DNA from: Bradyrhizobium sp. AZCC 2262
Lineage (GTDB): Bacteria > Pseudomonadota > Alphaproteobacteria > Rhizobiales > Xanthobacteraceae
DNA length: 64,000 bases
Direction of reading: 5' to 3'
NCBI RefSeq assembly: GCF_036924535.1
Contig: NZ_JAZHRT010000001.1
Coordinates: forward strand, 7,502,001-7,566,000
The translations under genes were made by a program, and so were the position numbers. Every line of letters begins with the position of its first letter. The first letter of the stretch is position 1. The notes under the pieces are model-generated. The model was not told the origin of the DNA. It worked only from the letters and a program-made list of their open reading frames with translations, and made no database searches. Of the stretch, positions 1 to 8,530 are shown piece by piece.

Positions 1-488
1 CCGCCCTGCGCGACCACGGCTTTGCCGAGCCCGCGGCCATAGGCGTAGGTGTCGTAGGTCCAGTGCACGGTATTTGGCGTGCACTTTTCGCCGGTGAGCA
101 GCGCGGTGCCGGCGCCGGAGCCGATGAAGACCTTGTTCTTCTGCTCGCTCATATTGGCGACCGCGAGCGCAATCGCCGAGTTCGGCAGATCGAAGATGGC
201 GTCGATGTTTTCGGTGTCGTACCAGCGCCGTGCGATGCCGACGCCGACATCGGTCTTGTTCTGGTGATCGGCGGTGATGATTTCGACGGGCTTGCCGGCG
301 GCCTTGCCGCCATAATCCTCCACGGCCATTTGCGCTGATATGACCGAACCTATGCCCTGATAGGTCGAAAACACGCCCGACTGATCGTTGAGCACGCCGA
401 TCCGGACGCGATCCTGGCCGAAAGCGGCGCTGACGAAGCTACCGCCGAGCGCGGCAACGAGCATTCCTGTGCGAAACGACTGTCGCAT
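1..488 (-). CDS. ABC transporter solute-binding protein, branched-chain amino acid/aromatic type (3' part outside window)
   Basis: The minus-strand frame opens at an ATG at 488, six bases after a perfect AGGAGG, and stays open to the window edge (about 162 codons seen). The product begins with a signal peptide (MRQSFRTGMLVAALGG..., cleavage near FGQ-DRV) followed by RIGVLNDQSGVFSTYQG and VEDYGG, the typical start of type I periplasmic binding proteins (Peripla_BP_6, LivJ-like). In this family the protein captures amino acids, amides or aromatic acids in the periplasm for an ABC importer. It diverges from a MarR regulator that lies next to feruloyl-CoA synthase, so an aromatic-acid ligand is possible, but that is inferred from context. 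The matching permease and ATPase genes would lie outside the window. Confidence 0.85.
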   Translation of the reverse strand, partial: MRQSFRTGMLVAALGGSFVSAAFGQDRVRIGVLNDQSGVFSTYQGIGSVISAQMAVEDYGGKAAGKPVEIITADHQNKTDVGVGIARRWYDTENIDAIFDLPNSAIALAVANMSEQKNKVFIGSGAGTALLTGEKCTPNTVHWTYDTYAYGRGLGKAVVAQG

Positions 489-539
489 GCATTCCCTCCT
501 TGTGTGGAAAAGGCGGCCTTCGCGACCACTTCGAAATTA

Positions 540-554
540 CTTATAACTTATAAG
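540..554. promoter_or_regulatory. palindromic candidate MarR operator
   Basis: CTTATAACTTATAAG lies between the divergent binding-protein gene (start 488) and the MarR gene (start 601). The arms CTTAT/ATAAG are perfect inverted repeats, and CTTATAAG at 547-554 is itself a perfect palindrome. The AT-rich palindrome in otherwise GC-rich DNA fits an autoregulatory MarR site; binding is inferred. Confidence 0.5.
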
Positions 555-600
555 CATTTTGAGGATTGTCAATTCACGTAACGCCAAGCAAGCTGTTGCC

Positions 601-1116
601 ATGGGAACAACCGCCAAAGTTTCGACGCGCAAGGCCAACGGGGCAGCCAGTCCGGCCGGGCCGGATGCCGACCAGGAACTCGATCTCACCGCGCTACGGC
701 AGACCCCGGGATTCATGATCCGGATCCTGCAGTTGCAGAATTTCGAGGCGTTTTATCCGTATTTCGAATCGCTAAAACTCTCGCCGCTCGAATACGCCAT
801 CCTCATCACGGTGCGCGACAACAAGACGGTGACGCAGAGCGAGCTTGCCGCCGTGCTGAAAATGCAACTGCCCAATTTGGTGAAGATCCTGTCGCGGATG
901 GAGGAGACCGGCGTTTTGAAGCGCAAGCGGTCCACGCGGGACAAGCGGGCGGTCGAGCTCAGCCTCAGCGCGGCGGGCGAGCGGCGCGCCGACGAGGCCA
1001 GCCGGCTCGGCGAGAGGTTCAATGCGCAGACGCTGTCCGCGCTCAGCAAGCCCGAGCAAACAGCCTTTCTCCAGATGCTGGTGCGGCTGGTCGAAGCGCA
1101 CAAGAACGGATTTTGA
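601..1116 (+). CDS. MarR family transcriptional regulator
   Basis: This encodes a 171-residue winged-helix regulator. The central part (LSPLEYAILITVRDNKTVTQSELAAVLKMQ ... VLKRKRSTRDKRAVELSLSAAG) shows the MarR recognition helix and the wing with its DxR motif (TRDKRAV). It most likely represses a ligand-responsive promoter, probably its own and that of the divergent ABC binding protein, from the palindrome at 540-554. A TTG at 559 could extend the protein by 14 residues, but it adjoins that palindrome and has no ribosome-binding site; the ATG at 601 also has only a weak one, so the start is uncertain. The gene converges on feruloyl-CoA synthase with a 12-base gap. MarR proteins beside such genes often sense CoA thioesters of aromatic acids; that is inference here. 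Confidence 0.85.
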   Translation: MGTTAKVSTRKANGAASPAGPDADQELDLTALRQTPGFMIRILQLQNFEAFYPYFESLKLSPLEYAILITVRDNKTVTQSELAAVLKMQLPNLVKILSRMEETGVLKRKRSTRDKRAVELSLSAAGERRADEASRLGERFNAQTLSALSKPEQTAFLQMLVRLVEAHKNGF

Positions 1117-1128
1117 GGCGACTGCGTC

Positions 1129-2991
1129 TCAGCCGGCGCAACCGATCCATTCGGCCGAGGAATCGTCGTCGAGCGTTGCTACCGCGCCCGCGCGGCGTGT
1201 CAGCACCGCGCGCTGGTTGATGTAGCCCTTGTCGGTGATCTCGCCGCCGTCGACGGAGGCGATTTCAGCCAGCAGCAGCGCCCGCGTGGCGTGGCCGGAT
1301 GAATTGCCGCTTTGCGCCTTCAGTTTCGCAAGGCCTTGCGCAATCGAGCCGCGGACCTTGTCGTGCGAGATGACGTCTTTCACATCGGCGTTGTCGGGCA
1401 ACCCGGCATGCGCCCGGCAGGCGGCGATGTTCGGGAACACCAGGAAACGGACCTCGTCGCCGCCATGGCCGGTCACGACAATATCCTGTGCCAGAGGCGC
1501 CAGTGCCGCGATGCCGGCCACGCGCAAGGTTCCGACGCTGACCCAGGTGCCGGAATTGAGCTTGAAATCTTCCGCGACGCGGCCGTCGAAAAATAATCCA
1601 AGTTCGGGCCGCTCCGGATCGGCAAAGGTCACGGCGTCGCCAATTAAATAGAAGCCTTCCGCGTCGAACGCCTGTGCGGTCAATTCCGGCGCCTTCCAGT
1701 AGCCGGGCGTGACGTTGGGACCGCGCACGCGCACCTCCAGCTTGTCGCCTGACAGCACCAGCTTCAGTTCGGTGCCCGGTATCGGCACGCCGATATTGCC
1801 GGAGCGTTTGGCCTGGAAATGGCAGTCCGTCGCCAGCGGCGAGGTCTCGGTCGAACCCCAGGCCGACACCATCGGCATCGCGCGGCCGATCGTTTTGATC
1901 GAGAGCTCTTCCAGCGCATCCCAGAGATTCTGCGGTAGCGCAGCGCCCGCGTAGAAGGCGAATTTCACTTCGCTGAAGAATTTCTTGCGCAACTCCTCAT
2001 CGCTGCGCAGCGCTGCGATCAGCATGTCGAAACCACGCGGCACGTTGAAATAGACCGTCGGCATCACGCTGCGCAGATTGGCCAGCGAGGTCGCGAACAG
2101 TCCGGGCGCCGGCTTGCCGCCGTCGACATAGAGCGTGCCGCCGTTGCGCAGCACCAGATTGAAATTGTGGTTGGCGCCGAAGGTGTGGCTCCAGGGGAGC
2201 CAGTCGAGGATCACGAGATCCTCGCTGGTATCTTCGAGGAACGTCCAGGTCTGCGCCTTGGCCTGCTGGCTCGCGGTCAGCATGCGCTGGGTGTTGATGA
2301 CCGCCTTTGGCGTGCCGGTCGAACCTGACGTGAACAGGAATTTTGCGATCGTGTCGGGCGTGATCGCAGCAAATGCCTTTTCGACATCAGGCGTTTCCGG
2401 CGTGGCCGCGATGCTGCGGAACGAGATGGCGCCGGTGTCGCCGGCGCTGCCGCTGACGATCGCAGCCGAATGCAACGGCTGGATCGCCGCCAGCGCCGCG
2501 GCAAACGGTTTTGTGCCGGAAACATAAATCGCGCCGGGCCCGAGCAGCGTGATCATGCTCTTGAGCTTGTCGAAGTCCTTGGACATCAGCGAATAGGCCG
2601 GCGAGATCGCCGCTGATGGCACGCCGACATGCTGGGCTGCGAGCGCGAACAGCGCGTGCTCGACGCTGTTGTCGGACAGGATGACTAATGGACGTTCGGT
2701 GCTCAGCCCTTGCGCGAGGATCCACGCCGCCGCCGAACGCACCTGCTGCAAGGCGTCCTTGTAGGTGACGGTCGACCACGGCGCATCGGCGCTCGTCCGA
2801 TCGGCAAGAAAAATCCGATCCGGCGCCTGCCGCGCCCAGTGCTCCAGCCAGTCGCCGATGCAGCGCGCAGCCGGCCGAAGCGGCGCGGTCGACTTCACCA
2901 CAATGCTGCCGTCGGCGCGGCTGTCGGCGACAATCGCTGGCGTCGCGAACAGGCTGCGGGAATTGTCACCGCTTGCGGCGGCGAGGGTCAT
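1129..2991 (-). CDS. fcs: feruloyl-CoA synthase (aromatic acid-CoA ligase)
   Basis: This is a 620-residue member of the ANL adenylating superfamily. The P-loop LFTSGSTGTPKAVI (about residues 205-220) and the acidic motif WGSTETSP (about 350) are clear, and overall sequence and length (about 620, longer than typical acyl-CoA ligases) match feruloyl-CoA synthases. The enzyme activates ferulate, coumarate or caffeate with ATP and CoA in the cytoplasm, the first step of side-chain shortening. The ATG at 2991 is preceded by AGGAGG at ideal spacing, so upstream in-frame codons are not used. It diverges from the MarR gene at 3145, with a palindrome in the shared promoter region. No enoyl-CoA hydratase/aldolase or vanillin dehydrogenase gene is seen nearby, so substrate range is uncertain. 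Confidence 0.85.
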   Translation of the reverse strand: MTLAAASGDNSRSLFATPAIVADSRADGSIVVKSTAPLRPAARCIGDWLEHWARQAPDRIFLADRTSADAPWSTVTYKDALQQVRSAAAWILAQGLSTERPLVILSDNSVEHALFALAAQHVGVPSAAISPAYSLMSKDFDKLKSMITLLGPGAIYVSGTKPFAAALAAIQPLHSAAIVSGSAGDTGAISFRSIAATPETPDVEKAFAAITPDTIAKFLFTSGSTGTPKAVINTQRMLTASQQAKAQTWTFLEDTSEDLVILDWLPWSHTFGANHNFNLVLRNGGTLYVDGGKPAPGLFATSLANLRSVMPTVYFNVPRGFDMLIAALRSDEELRKKFFSEVKFAFYAGAALPQNLWDALEELSIKTIGRAMPMVSAWGSTETSPLATDCHFQAKRSGNIGVPIPGTELKLVLSGDKLEVRVRGPNVTPGYWKAPELTAQAFDAEGFYLIGDAVTFADPERPELGLFFDGRVAEDFKLNSGTWVSVGTLRVAGIAALAPLAQDIVVTGHGGDEVRFLVFPNIAACRAHAGLPDNADVKDVISHDKVRGSIAQGLAKLKAQSGNSSGHATRALLLAEIASVDGGEITDKGYINQRAVLTRRAGAVATLDDDSSAEWIGCAG

Positions 2992-3085
2992 GGTTTCCTC
3001 CTGTCCCGGCTGGTTACGGGATTGCCGCGCATCATGCCGGCGTGCAGCTCGAAGGGGCCGCTTGGTCCCAATGTTGAGCACACCA

Positions 3086-3106
3086 ATTGTTGTCGTCAAC
3101 AACAAT
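3086..3106. promoter_or_regulatory. inverted-repeat operator between fcs and marR
   Basis: ATTGTTG (3086-3092) and CAACAAT (3100-3106) form a perfect inverted repeat with a seven-base spacer, and the internal TTGTTG-TCGT-CAACAA is also symmetric. The site lies in the 153-base region between divergent fcs and the second MarR gene, where an autoregulated repressor site is expected. It differs from the palindrome at 540-554, suggesting that the two MarR proteins have separate targets. Confidence 0.55.
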
Positions 3107-3144
3107 CTTCCCCTGAAGGCCGCGAAGCGCTAGAAGGAGAGGCG

Positions 3145-3678
3145 ATGGCGGGAAACAGTCACATGCCCAGAACGGCCAAATCGCGCGCGGGCGCGCGACC
3201 GCGTTCCGGCCGGACGCAAGATCGAAACGGCAGCGCGCCCAGCGACGTCATGAATGACGAGATCGCCCTCGATGCGCTGGCCGGCCACGCTGGCTATGCG
3301 GTGCGGCGTTTCCAGATCTGGATTTTTCAGGATTTTATCCGCACGCTGGCCGCCGTTGACATCAGGCCGACGCAGTATTCGGTGATGACGGTGATCGGCG
3401 CCAATCCCGGCCTGAGCCAGATGGCGGTCGCCAAGCGGCTCGGGATCGAACGCGCCAGGCTGGTGCATCTGCTGGACAGTCTCGAACAGCGCGATCTCGT
3501 CAGCCGCGTCAGATCGGCCACCGACCGGCGCTCTCACGCCTTGCACCTGACCGCCCGCGGCCGGACCGCGCTAACGCAGTTCAGGCGGCTCGCCGCCGAA
3601 CATGAGCGCCATGTGGCCGATAAGATCGGCAAGGAAAACCGGGAACGGCTGTTGCAGATCCTGTCCGCGTTCACCTGA
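3145..3678 (+). CDS. MarR family transcriptional regulator, probable fcs repressor
   Basis: The 177-residue product has a basic, disordered N-terminal 35 residues followed by a MarR winged helix: IRPTQYSVMTVIGANPGLSQMAVAKRLGIERARLVHLLDSLEQRDLVSRVRSATDRRSHALHLTARG, with the DRR motif at the wing. The ATG at 3145 has AGAAGGAG upstream. It is divergent from feruloyl-CoA synthase and most likely represses it through the inverted repeat at 3086-3106, released by a hydroxycinnamoyl-CoA, as known for CouR/FerR-type regulators. That role is inferred from position. It shares family but little sequence with the MarR protein at 601-1116. Confidence 0.85.
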   Translation: MAGNSHMPRTAKSRAGARPRSGRTQDRNGSAPSDVMNDEIALDALAGHAGYAVRRFQIWIFQDFIRTLAAVDIRPTQYSVMTVIGANPGLSQMAVAKRLGIERARLVHLLDSLEQRDLVSRVRSATDRRSHALHLTARGRTALTQFRRLAAEHERHVADKIGKENRERLLQILSAFT

Positions 3679-3821
3679 GCGAGGCCGCCGCCTCGTCTTG
3701 GGTTCTCGTCGCCTAAACTTTAGACAGCCATTCGAGCGCCCCAGGCTCGCAGCACGGGTGTGCTCGTATCCTAAATGACTGATATTACGTATCTATCGTT
3801 TAGAGCTGGCTCCGCCCAACG

Positions 3822-3833
3822 ATTGTACACAAT
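3822..3833. promoter_or_regulatory. candidate GntR operator ATTGTACACAAT
   Basis: ATTGT-AC-ACAAT is an inverted repeat resembling operators of FCD-type GntR regulators (TTGTNNACAA). It abuts the -24 element of the sigma-54-like promoter of allophanate hydrolase, sharing its T, so a bound repressor would occlude the promoter. A related sequence (ATTGCATACAA, 14186-14196) lies upstream of the operon that encodes the GntR protein. Confidence 0.5.
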
Positions 3834-3847
3834 GGCACATCGCTTGC
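3833..3847 (+). promoter_or_regulatory. sigma-54 (RpoN) type promoter of allophanate hydrolase
   Basis: TGGCAC-ATCGC-TTGC matches the -24/-12 consensus TGGCAC-N5-TTGC exactly. The expected transcript start is about 12 bases after the GC of the -12 element (near 3859), some 30 bases before the ATG at 3889. RpoN promoters need an ATP-dependent activator; NtrC under nitrogen limitation is a natural candidate. No clear NtrC site was found; a small palindrome AGCAC-GGGT-GTGCT at 3751-3764 has the wrong spacing for one. Confidence 0.7.
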
Positions 3848-3888
3848 TTCATTCGCGGTAACCTTTGCTCGCTGGAGTTTTGCTCGCC

Positions 3889-5697
3889 ATGGGGTCTGAC
3901 GCACCTGAAACCGTTGCCGCCATCGTCGCCGCGCACCGCGCCGCGACCGTGACCCCGGCGCAAACCATCGCCCGCTTCTATCAGCGCATCCGCGCCTATA
4001 ACGATCCGGCCGTGTTCATCAGCCTGCGCGACGAGAAAGATGCGCTGGCGGAGGCCGAAGCGCTGGCCTCGAAAGACGCGGCGGCGCTTCCGCTTTTCGG
4101 CGTCCCGGTCGCGGTGAAGGATAATATCGACGCGCAGGGCCTGCCGACCACGGCGGCCTGCCCGGCCTTCTCCTATTCGCCGGCGCAGGATTCAACGGCC
4201 GTGGCAAAGCTGCGGGCGGCCGGCGCCATCATCATCGGCAAGACCAATCTCGACCAGTTTGCGACCGGCCTTGTCGGTGTCCGCTCGCCCTATGGCATCC
4301 CCATCAATCCGATCCGCGCTGATTTGATTCCGGGCGGATCGAGTTCGGGATCGGCGGTCGCTGTTTCCGCCGGCCTCGTGCCGCTCGCACTCGGCACCGA
4401 CACGGCGGGTTCGGGCCGCGTGCCCGCGATGCTCAACAACATCGTCGGGCTGAAACCGAGCCTCGGGCTGATCTCCAACGCCGGACTCGTTCCGGCGTGC
4501 CGGACGCTGGACTGCATTTCGGTGTTCTCGCTCACCGTCGACGATGCGATGACGGCGCTGGCGGCGATGGCAGGACCCGACGGCGCCGATCCGTTTTCGC
4601 GCGACCGGCCGCTGGGAGCCGTGTCCGCGTTTCCCGAAAAACTCCGGCTCGGTGTGCCGCGCAACGGCCAATTGATCTTCTTCGGCGACCGCGCCGCGGA
4701 GAAAGCCTATGGCGAGGCGCTCGAGCGTTGGACATCGCTCGGCGCCACGCTGGTCGAATTCGATCTGGAGCCGTTTTATGAGACCGCGCGGCTGCTCTAT
4801 GAGGGCCCGTGGGTCGCCGAACGGTACCTTGTCATCCGCGACCTGCTGGCGTCGGCGCCGGATTCGATCCATCCGGTAACCCGCGAGATCACGGCGGCCG
4901 GCGCGCGGCTGACGGCCGCCGACACTTTTGCCTCGCTCTATCGGCTGCAGGCGCTGCGCCGTGTCGCCGAGCGCTCTTTCGCCAATTTCGAAGCGATGGT
5001 GCTGCCGACGGCGCCGACCGCCTATTCGACCGCGCAGGTGCTGGCCAATCCGGTCGAGCTCAACAGCCGGCTCGGCACCTACACCAATTTTGTGAATTTG
5101 CTCGACCTCTGCGGGCTGGCGCTGCCGGCTGCCATGCGCACCGACGGCATTCCATTCGGCATCACGCTGTTGGCGCCCGCAGGCCACGACGGGGCGCTCG
5201 CCAGCATCGGGCGCGTGTTTCACGCCGACACCAGGCTGAAGATGGGAGCCAAGGGCCTGACACAGCCCGCGCTCGCGGCTTTGCCGGCCGAGGCGAGCGG
5301 CGACGACATCACCCTCGCCGTGGTCGGCGCGCATCTCTCCGGCATGGCGCTCAATGGCGAACTGCAGGCGCTCGGCGGGCGCCTGCTCGAGGCGACCACG
5401 ACCGCGCCGGATTACAAACTATATGCGCTCGACACCACGCCACCAAAACCCGGCATGCTGCGCGTGGACGCGGGCGCGGGCAGCTCGATCAAGCTGGAGC
5501 TATGGGCGCTGTCGGCGGCAGCCTTCGGCAAATTCGTCGCCGCGATCCCGCCGCCGCTCGGGATCGGCACGGTACGGCTGGCGGACGGACGCGGGGTGAA
5601 GGGCTTTATGGTCGAGCCCGTAGCGATCGAAGGCGCGCGCGATATTTCCGCGTTCGGCGGCTGGCGCGCGTTTGTGGCGGAGAAGGCGAGGGTTTGA
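3889..5697 (+). CDS. atzF: allophanate hydrolase
   Basis: The 602-residue protein has an N-terminal amidase-signature domain (to about 430) and a C-terminal cyclotransferase-like domain, the usual architecture and length of AtzF/TrzF allophanate hydrolases. The Ser-cisSer-Lys triad is visible: Lys77 in VAVKDNI, Ser151 in PGGSSSGSA and Ser175 in DTAGSGRVP, with the spacing of known allophanate hydrolases. The reaction converts allophanate to ammonia and carbon dioxide. There is no adjacent urea carboxylase, so allophanate probably comes from another hydrolytic route such as that of the facing AtzE-type operon. The ATG at 3889 follows GGAG; in-frame TTG codons lie upstream at 3865 and 3880. A sigma-54-type promoter precedes the gene. 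Confidence 0.9.
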   Translation: MGSDAPETVAAIVAAHRAATVTPAQTIARFYQRIRAYNDPAVFISLRDEKDALAEAEALASKDAAALPLFGVPVAVKDNIDAQGLPTTAACPAFSYSPAQDSTAVAKLRAAGAIIIGKTNLDQFATGLVGVRSPYGIPINPIRADLIPGGSSSGSAVAVSAGLVPLALGTDTAGSGRVPAMLNNIVGLKPSLGLISNAGLVPACRTLDCISVFSLTVDDAMTALAAMAGPDGADPFSRDRPLGAVSAFPEKLRLGVPRNGQLIFFGDRAAEKAYGEALERWTSLGATLVEFDLEPFYETARLLYEGPWVAERYLVIRDLLASAPDSIHPVTREITAAGARLTAADTFASLYRLQALRRVAERSFANFEAMVLPTAPTAYSTAQVLANPVELNSRLGTYTNFVNLLDLCGLALPAAMRTDGIPFGITLLAPAGHDGALASIGRVFHADTRLKMGAKGLTQPALAALPAEASGDDITLAVVGAHLSGMALNGELQALGGRLLEATTTAPDYKLYALDTTPPKPGMLRVDAGAGSSIKLELWALSAAAFGKFVAAIPPPLGIGTVRLADGRGVKGFMVEPVAIEGARDISAFGGWRAFVAEKARV

Positions 5698-5702
5698 TGA
5701 GC

Positions 5703-5774
5703 GCGAATGGGGAGTGGCGAATAGCGAGTAGCGAAAAAAAATTCCCCATTCGCTATTCGCCACTCCCCATTCGC
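5703..5774. terminator. perfect 24-bp inverted repeat between convergent genes
   Basis: Arms 5703-5726 and 5751-5774 are perfect reverse complements around a 24-base loop that contains a run of eight A. It sits between the ends of atzF (5697) and the GntR gene (5779), so it can act as a bidirectional terminator. Its monotonous make-up (GAATAGCGAGTAGCG-like units) suggests a dispersed palindromic repeat. Confidence 0.6.
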
Positions 5775-5778
5775 CCAC

Positions 5779-6513
5779 TTACACCGACACCGCGTAGAGT
5801 TCGTATTCTCCGCGCACCAGTTCGATATGGGCGCGCATCGCGGCGGCGGCGCCGGCCTTGTCGCCGCGCATGATCGCGACCACGACGCGGTCGTGTTCGG
5901 CGTGCGATTTCGCCAGCCGCCCGAGGTTACGGAACTGGGCGCGGCGGAACGGTTGCACGCGCACCCGCGTCGCCAGCGTCATCTCGGCGATGTAGCTGTT
6001 CTGCGAACCGGCATAGATCGCGTTGTGAAAGCGCTCGTTGACCTCGTGGAAGCGTTCGGGATTGCCGGCGTGACTGAGCACCCGCAATTCCTCATGGATC
6101 GCCTCCAGCTTCTGGCGATCAGCCGGCGGCATCCGCTCCGCAGCGAGCCCCGCGCACAACGCTTCCAGTTCCGCCATCGCCTCGAACATTTCCGTCAGCC
6201 GGTCGAGCGACGGCTGCGCGACCACGGCCCCGCGATGGGCGCGGGCCTCGACCAGGCCGCTCGCCACTAATTGCCGCAGCGCCTCGCGGACCGGCGTGCG
6301 CGACACGGAAAAGCGCCGCGCGATATCGGTCTCGTCGAGCGCCGATCCCGGCGGCAGCACACCGCGCACGATCTCGTCAGCAAGCTGCAGTCGCAGCTCT
6401 TCCGCGCGCGTGACCTTGTCCCGCAGCGGCGAAGGCCGATCGACGCGCCGGACCGGCGTCTCGGCGTCCGCGCCGGATGGCGGCGTTCGGGTGGGGAGGT
6501 CATCGAGACTCAT
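5779..6513 (-). CDS. GntR family regulator, FCD (FadR) subfamily
   Basis: The 244-residue protein has an N-terminal winged helix (about residues 35-105: [39 protein letters not shown], the GntR signature) and an all-helical FCD ligand domain with likely metal-binding residues in [17 protein letters not shown] and MRAHI. These regulators usually repress catabolic genes and are released by a carboxylic acid. Its ATG overlaps the stop of the AtzH-like gene (ATGA, 6510-6513), so it is the last gene of the transporter-amidase operon and probably autoregulates it. Candidate operators are at 3822-3833 and 14186-14196. Confidence 0.9.
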   Translation of the reverse strand: MSLDDLPTRTPPSGADAETPVRRVDRPSPLRDKVTRAEELRLQLADEIVRGVLPPGSALDETDIARRFSVSRTPVREALRQLVASGLVEARAHRGAVVAQPSLDRLTEMFEAMAELEALCAGLAAERMPPADRQKLEAIHEELRVLSHAGNPERFHEVNERFHNAIYAGSQNSYIAEMTLATRVRVQPFRRAQFRNLGRLAKSHAEHDRVVVAIMRGDKAGAAAAMRAHIELVRGEYELYAVSV

Positions 6514-6920
6514 GACTTCGAATCCACCTTGGGAGCGTCGGGATCATCGATGATGCTGACATGGGCCGCGACAATCCTCCAGCCTTCCGGAAAACGCACC
6601 CAGGTCTGCATCTGCCGTCCTACCCTGCCCGACACTCCATCGCGATAGAACAGCGTTGAGGCGACCGCGGCATCCCGCCCATAGGTCGTGATTACGGTCT
6701 TGTCGGTCCGCCGCATCAGCCCGACCGGCGAGCGCGCCGCGCGAAACGCCATGATCGCATCGTAGCCATAGAGATTTTCGCCGATGCCATAGCGCAGCGT
6801 GCGCGGATCGCTGCGGAACAATTCGTCGAGCACCGCGACGTCGTTCGACACCAGCGCCTTCTCGTAGCGCGCGAATTGCGCGGTGACTTCGGCGAGCACG
6901 TCCGGCAGATCGATCTCCAT
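6510..6920 (-). CDS. atzH: AtzH/HpxZ-like protein (DUF3225, SnoaL/NTF2 fold)
   Basis: The 136-residue protein reads as a single NTF2-like cone ([29 protein letters not shown] ... [18 protein letters not shown]), the DUF3225 family that includes AtzH of cyanuric-acid catabolism and HpxZ of oxalurate catabolism. AtzH has been described as a 1-carboxybiuret decarboxylase; HpxZ accompanies oxalurate breakdown. It lies two bases after the AtzE-type amidase and overlaps the GntR gene by four bases, so co-translation is likely. The family assignment is firm, but the substrate of this copy is not shown by sequence. Confidence 0.85.
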   Translation of the reverse strand: MEIDLPDVLAEVTAQFARYEKALVSNDVAVLDELFRSDPRTLRYGIGENLYGYDAIMAFRAARSPVGLMRRTDKTVITTYGRDAAVASTLFYRDGVSGRVGRQMQTWVRFPEGWRIVAAHVSIIDDPDAPKVDSKS

Positions 6921-6922
6921 AA

Positions 6923-8320
6923 CTATAATCCTCTCGGCAGCGGCGCGGTGGCGACGCCGGCGCGCTCTAACGCATGCGCAACGCGTAGCGCGATATCTTC
7001 CCGCCAGGGAGCGGCGATGATCTGCACGCCAATCGGCATCGGCACCAGCGGAATTGGCACTGCGGCCACGGGCAGGCCGATGAACGAAATCGGCTGGGTG
7101 TGAATGCCGATATTGGCGCGCACCGGCAATTCGACGCCGTCGAGCACGAAGTTTACCTGCCCGAGCTTCGGCGCGATGCAGGGCGTGGCCGGCGCGATGA
7201 TCACGTCGACCGACTTGAACAGCTCAAGCACTCTTGCCCGATACCAGCGGCGAAATTTCTGCGCGCGGTCGACCAGCGGTGCCGGGACCATTGCACCGGC
7301 AATCAGGCGGTCGCGCACCGCCGGATCGAAATCGTTCGGGCGCTTGCGCAGGCGATCGAGATGTAGCGAAGCGCCTTCGGTCGTGGTGATCACGTAAGCT
7401 GCGGCGCGGGCGCGCGCGGCTTCGGGAATTTCGACCGTTGTCGTGGCGTCGAGCGCTTTCGCAACGCGCGAAACAGCCTCGACGGCTTCGGGAAAGACGT
7501 TCTTCTGAAAGTAGCCGCCGGCCACCGCGACCCGCAGGCCCGTGACACCCTGCACGAGTAGCGGCGTGGCCGGTTCGACCGGGCGCGTCGTGCAGGCCGC
7601 GTCGTCGGCGTCCGGCCCCTGCATGGCGTCATAGGCCAGCGCGAGGTCGCCGACGCTGCGCGCGAACGGGCCGAGATGATCGAAGCTTGCGACAAACGGA
7701 AACGAGCGCGCGCGCGACAGCCGGCCGTAGGTCGGCTTGAGGCCAAAGACCCCGCAGAACGACGACGGCACGCGGATCGATCCGTTGGTGTCCGACCCCA
7801 GGGCGATCGGGATCAGACCGCCGCCGACCGCACTGCCCGAGCCACCCGACGAGCCGCCGGTCATCCGCGTCGGATCGTGCGGATTGCGCGACGGGCCGTC
7901 ATGGACGTTCTCGCCGGTAAAGTCATAGGCGTATTCGCCCATGTTGAGCGCGCCGACCAGCACGGCGCCGGCCGCCTCCATCCGCTCGATCAGCGTGGCA
8001 TCGCGCGCTGACGGCGCCAGATCGCGATTGATCTTCGACCCGGCGCGGGTGGCAAGGCCCTTGACGTCGAACAGGTTCTTCACCGCGAACGGCACGCCGG
8101 CGAGTGGCCCGACCCTCTCGCCGGCGGCGATCGCGGCATCGACCGCGCGGGCTTTCGCGCGCGCGCGGTCGGCGGTGATGTCGGTGAACGAATTCAGGAC
8201 GGGATCGTGTCTGGCGATCCGCGCCAGGGCGGCCTCGGTCGCATCGAGCGCGGAAAGCTTGCGGTCCGTTACGGCTTGCGCGATTTGCTGGGCTGACAAT
8301 CCGTCGGTGTTTGTGATCAT
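6923..8320 (-). CDS. atzE: AtzE-family amidase
   Basis: The 465-residue amidase-signature enzyme carries Lys81 (FAVKNLF), the cis-serine in [13 protein letters not shown] (about 157) and nucleophile Ser181 in [12 protein letters not shown]. Length and sequence fit the AtzE/HpxY group, which splits small carbamoylated acids such as 1-carboxybiuret or oxalurate in complex with a small AtzG/HpxX partner. That partner is encoded seven bases upstream. The ATG at 8320 is used instead of upstream in-frame codons because those lie inside atzG. Together with AtzH and allophanate hydrolase this gives a hydrolytic route from a biuret- or ureide-like compound to ammonia. The exact substrate is inferred only. 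Confidence 0.85.
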   Translation of the reverse strand: MITNTDGLSAQQIAQAVTDRKLSALDATEAALARIARHDPVLNSFTDITADRARAKARAVDAAIAAGERVGPLAGVPFAVKNLFDVKGLATRAGSKINRDLAPSARDATLIERMEAAGAVLVGALNMGEYAYDFTGENVHDGPSRNPHDPTRMTGGSSGGSGSAVGGGLIPIALGSDTNGSIRVPSSFCGVFGLKPTYGRLSRARSFPFVASFDHLGPFARSVGDLALAYDAMQGPDADDAACTTRPVEPATPLLVQGVTGLRVAVAGGYFQKNVFPEAVEAVSRVAKALDATTTVEIPEAARARAAAYVITTTEGASLHLDRLRKRPNDFDPAVRDRLIAGAMVPAPLVDRAQKFRRWYRARVLELFKSVDVIIAPATPCIAPKLGQVNFVLDGVELPVRANIGIHTQPISFIGLPVAAVPIPLVPMPIGVQIIAAPWREDIALRVAHALERAGVATAPLPRGL

Positions 8321-8327
8321 GGCACTA

Positions 8328-8510
8328 TCACGCGGTGTAGACACTGGCCGGCTCGGTTTCATCCGGCAGCGGGAACTCATCGACCAGCCGCGCCAGCCTC
8401 AGCGACACTTCGAGGTTCGCCCGCACGGCAGGCCGCCAGGCTTCCTCGACCGGCAGCGCCAGCGCCTTTGCGACGGCATCGATGTAACTATCAAGATGAT
8501 CGGCGGCCAT
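8328..8510 (-). CDS. atzG: AtzG-like small amidase subunit (DUF4089)
   Basis: This 60-residue protein (MAADHLDSYIDAVAKALAL ... FPLPDETEPASVYTA) matches the AtzG/HpxX/DUF4089 family, a remnant of GatC that wraps around the amidase and stabilises it. The LPDETEPASV segment near the C terminus is the family hallmark. The ATG at 8510 has GGGAG five bases upstream; a longer reading would run into the ABC ATPase gene. It lies 20 bases after that gene and seven bases before atzE, so the two amidase subunits are probably made in matched amounts. Confidence 0.85.
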   Translation of the reverse strand: MAADHLDSYIDAVAKALALPVEEAWRPAVRANLEVSLRLARLVDEFPLPDETEPASVYTA

Positions 8511-8530
8511 TTCGCTCCCACTCAGTTTTC

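Noticed and set aside
3751..3764. AGCAC-GGGT-GTGCT as an NtrC site before allophanate hydrolase
   Set aside because: The four-base spacing does not fit the NtrC consensus; kept only as a remark.
4192..5334. 380-codon antisense frame within allophanate hydrolase
   Set aside because: Low-complexity Arg/Gly/His composition and no start signal.
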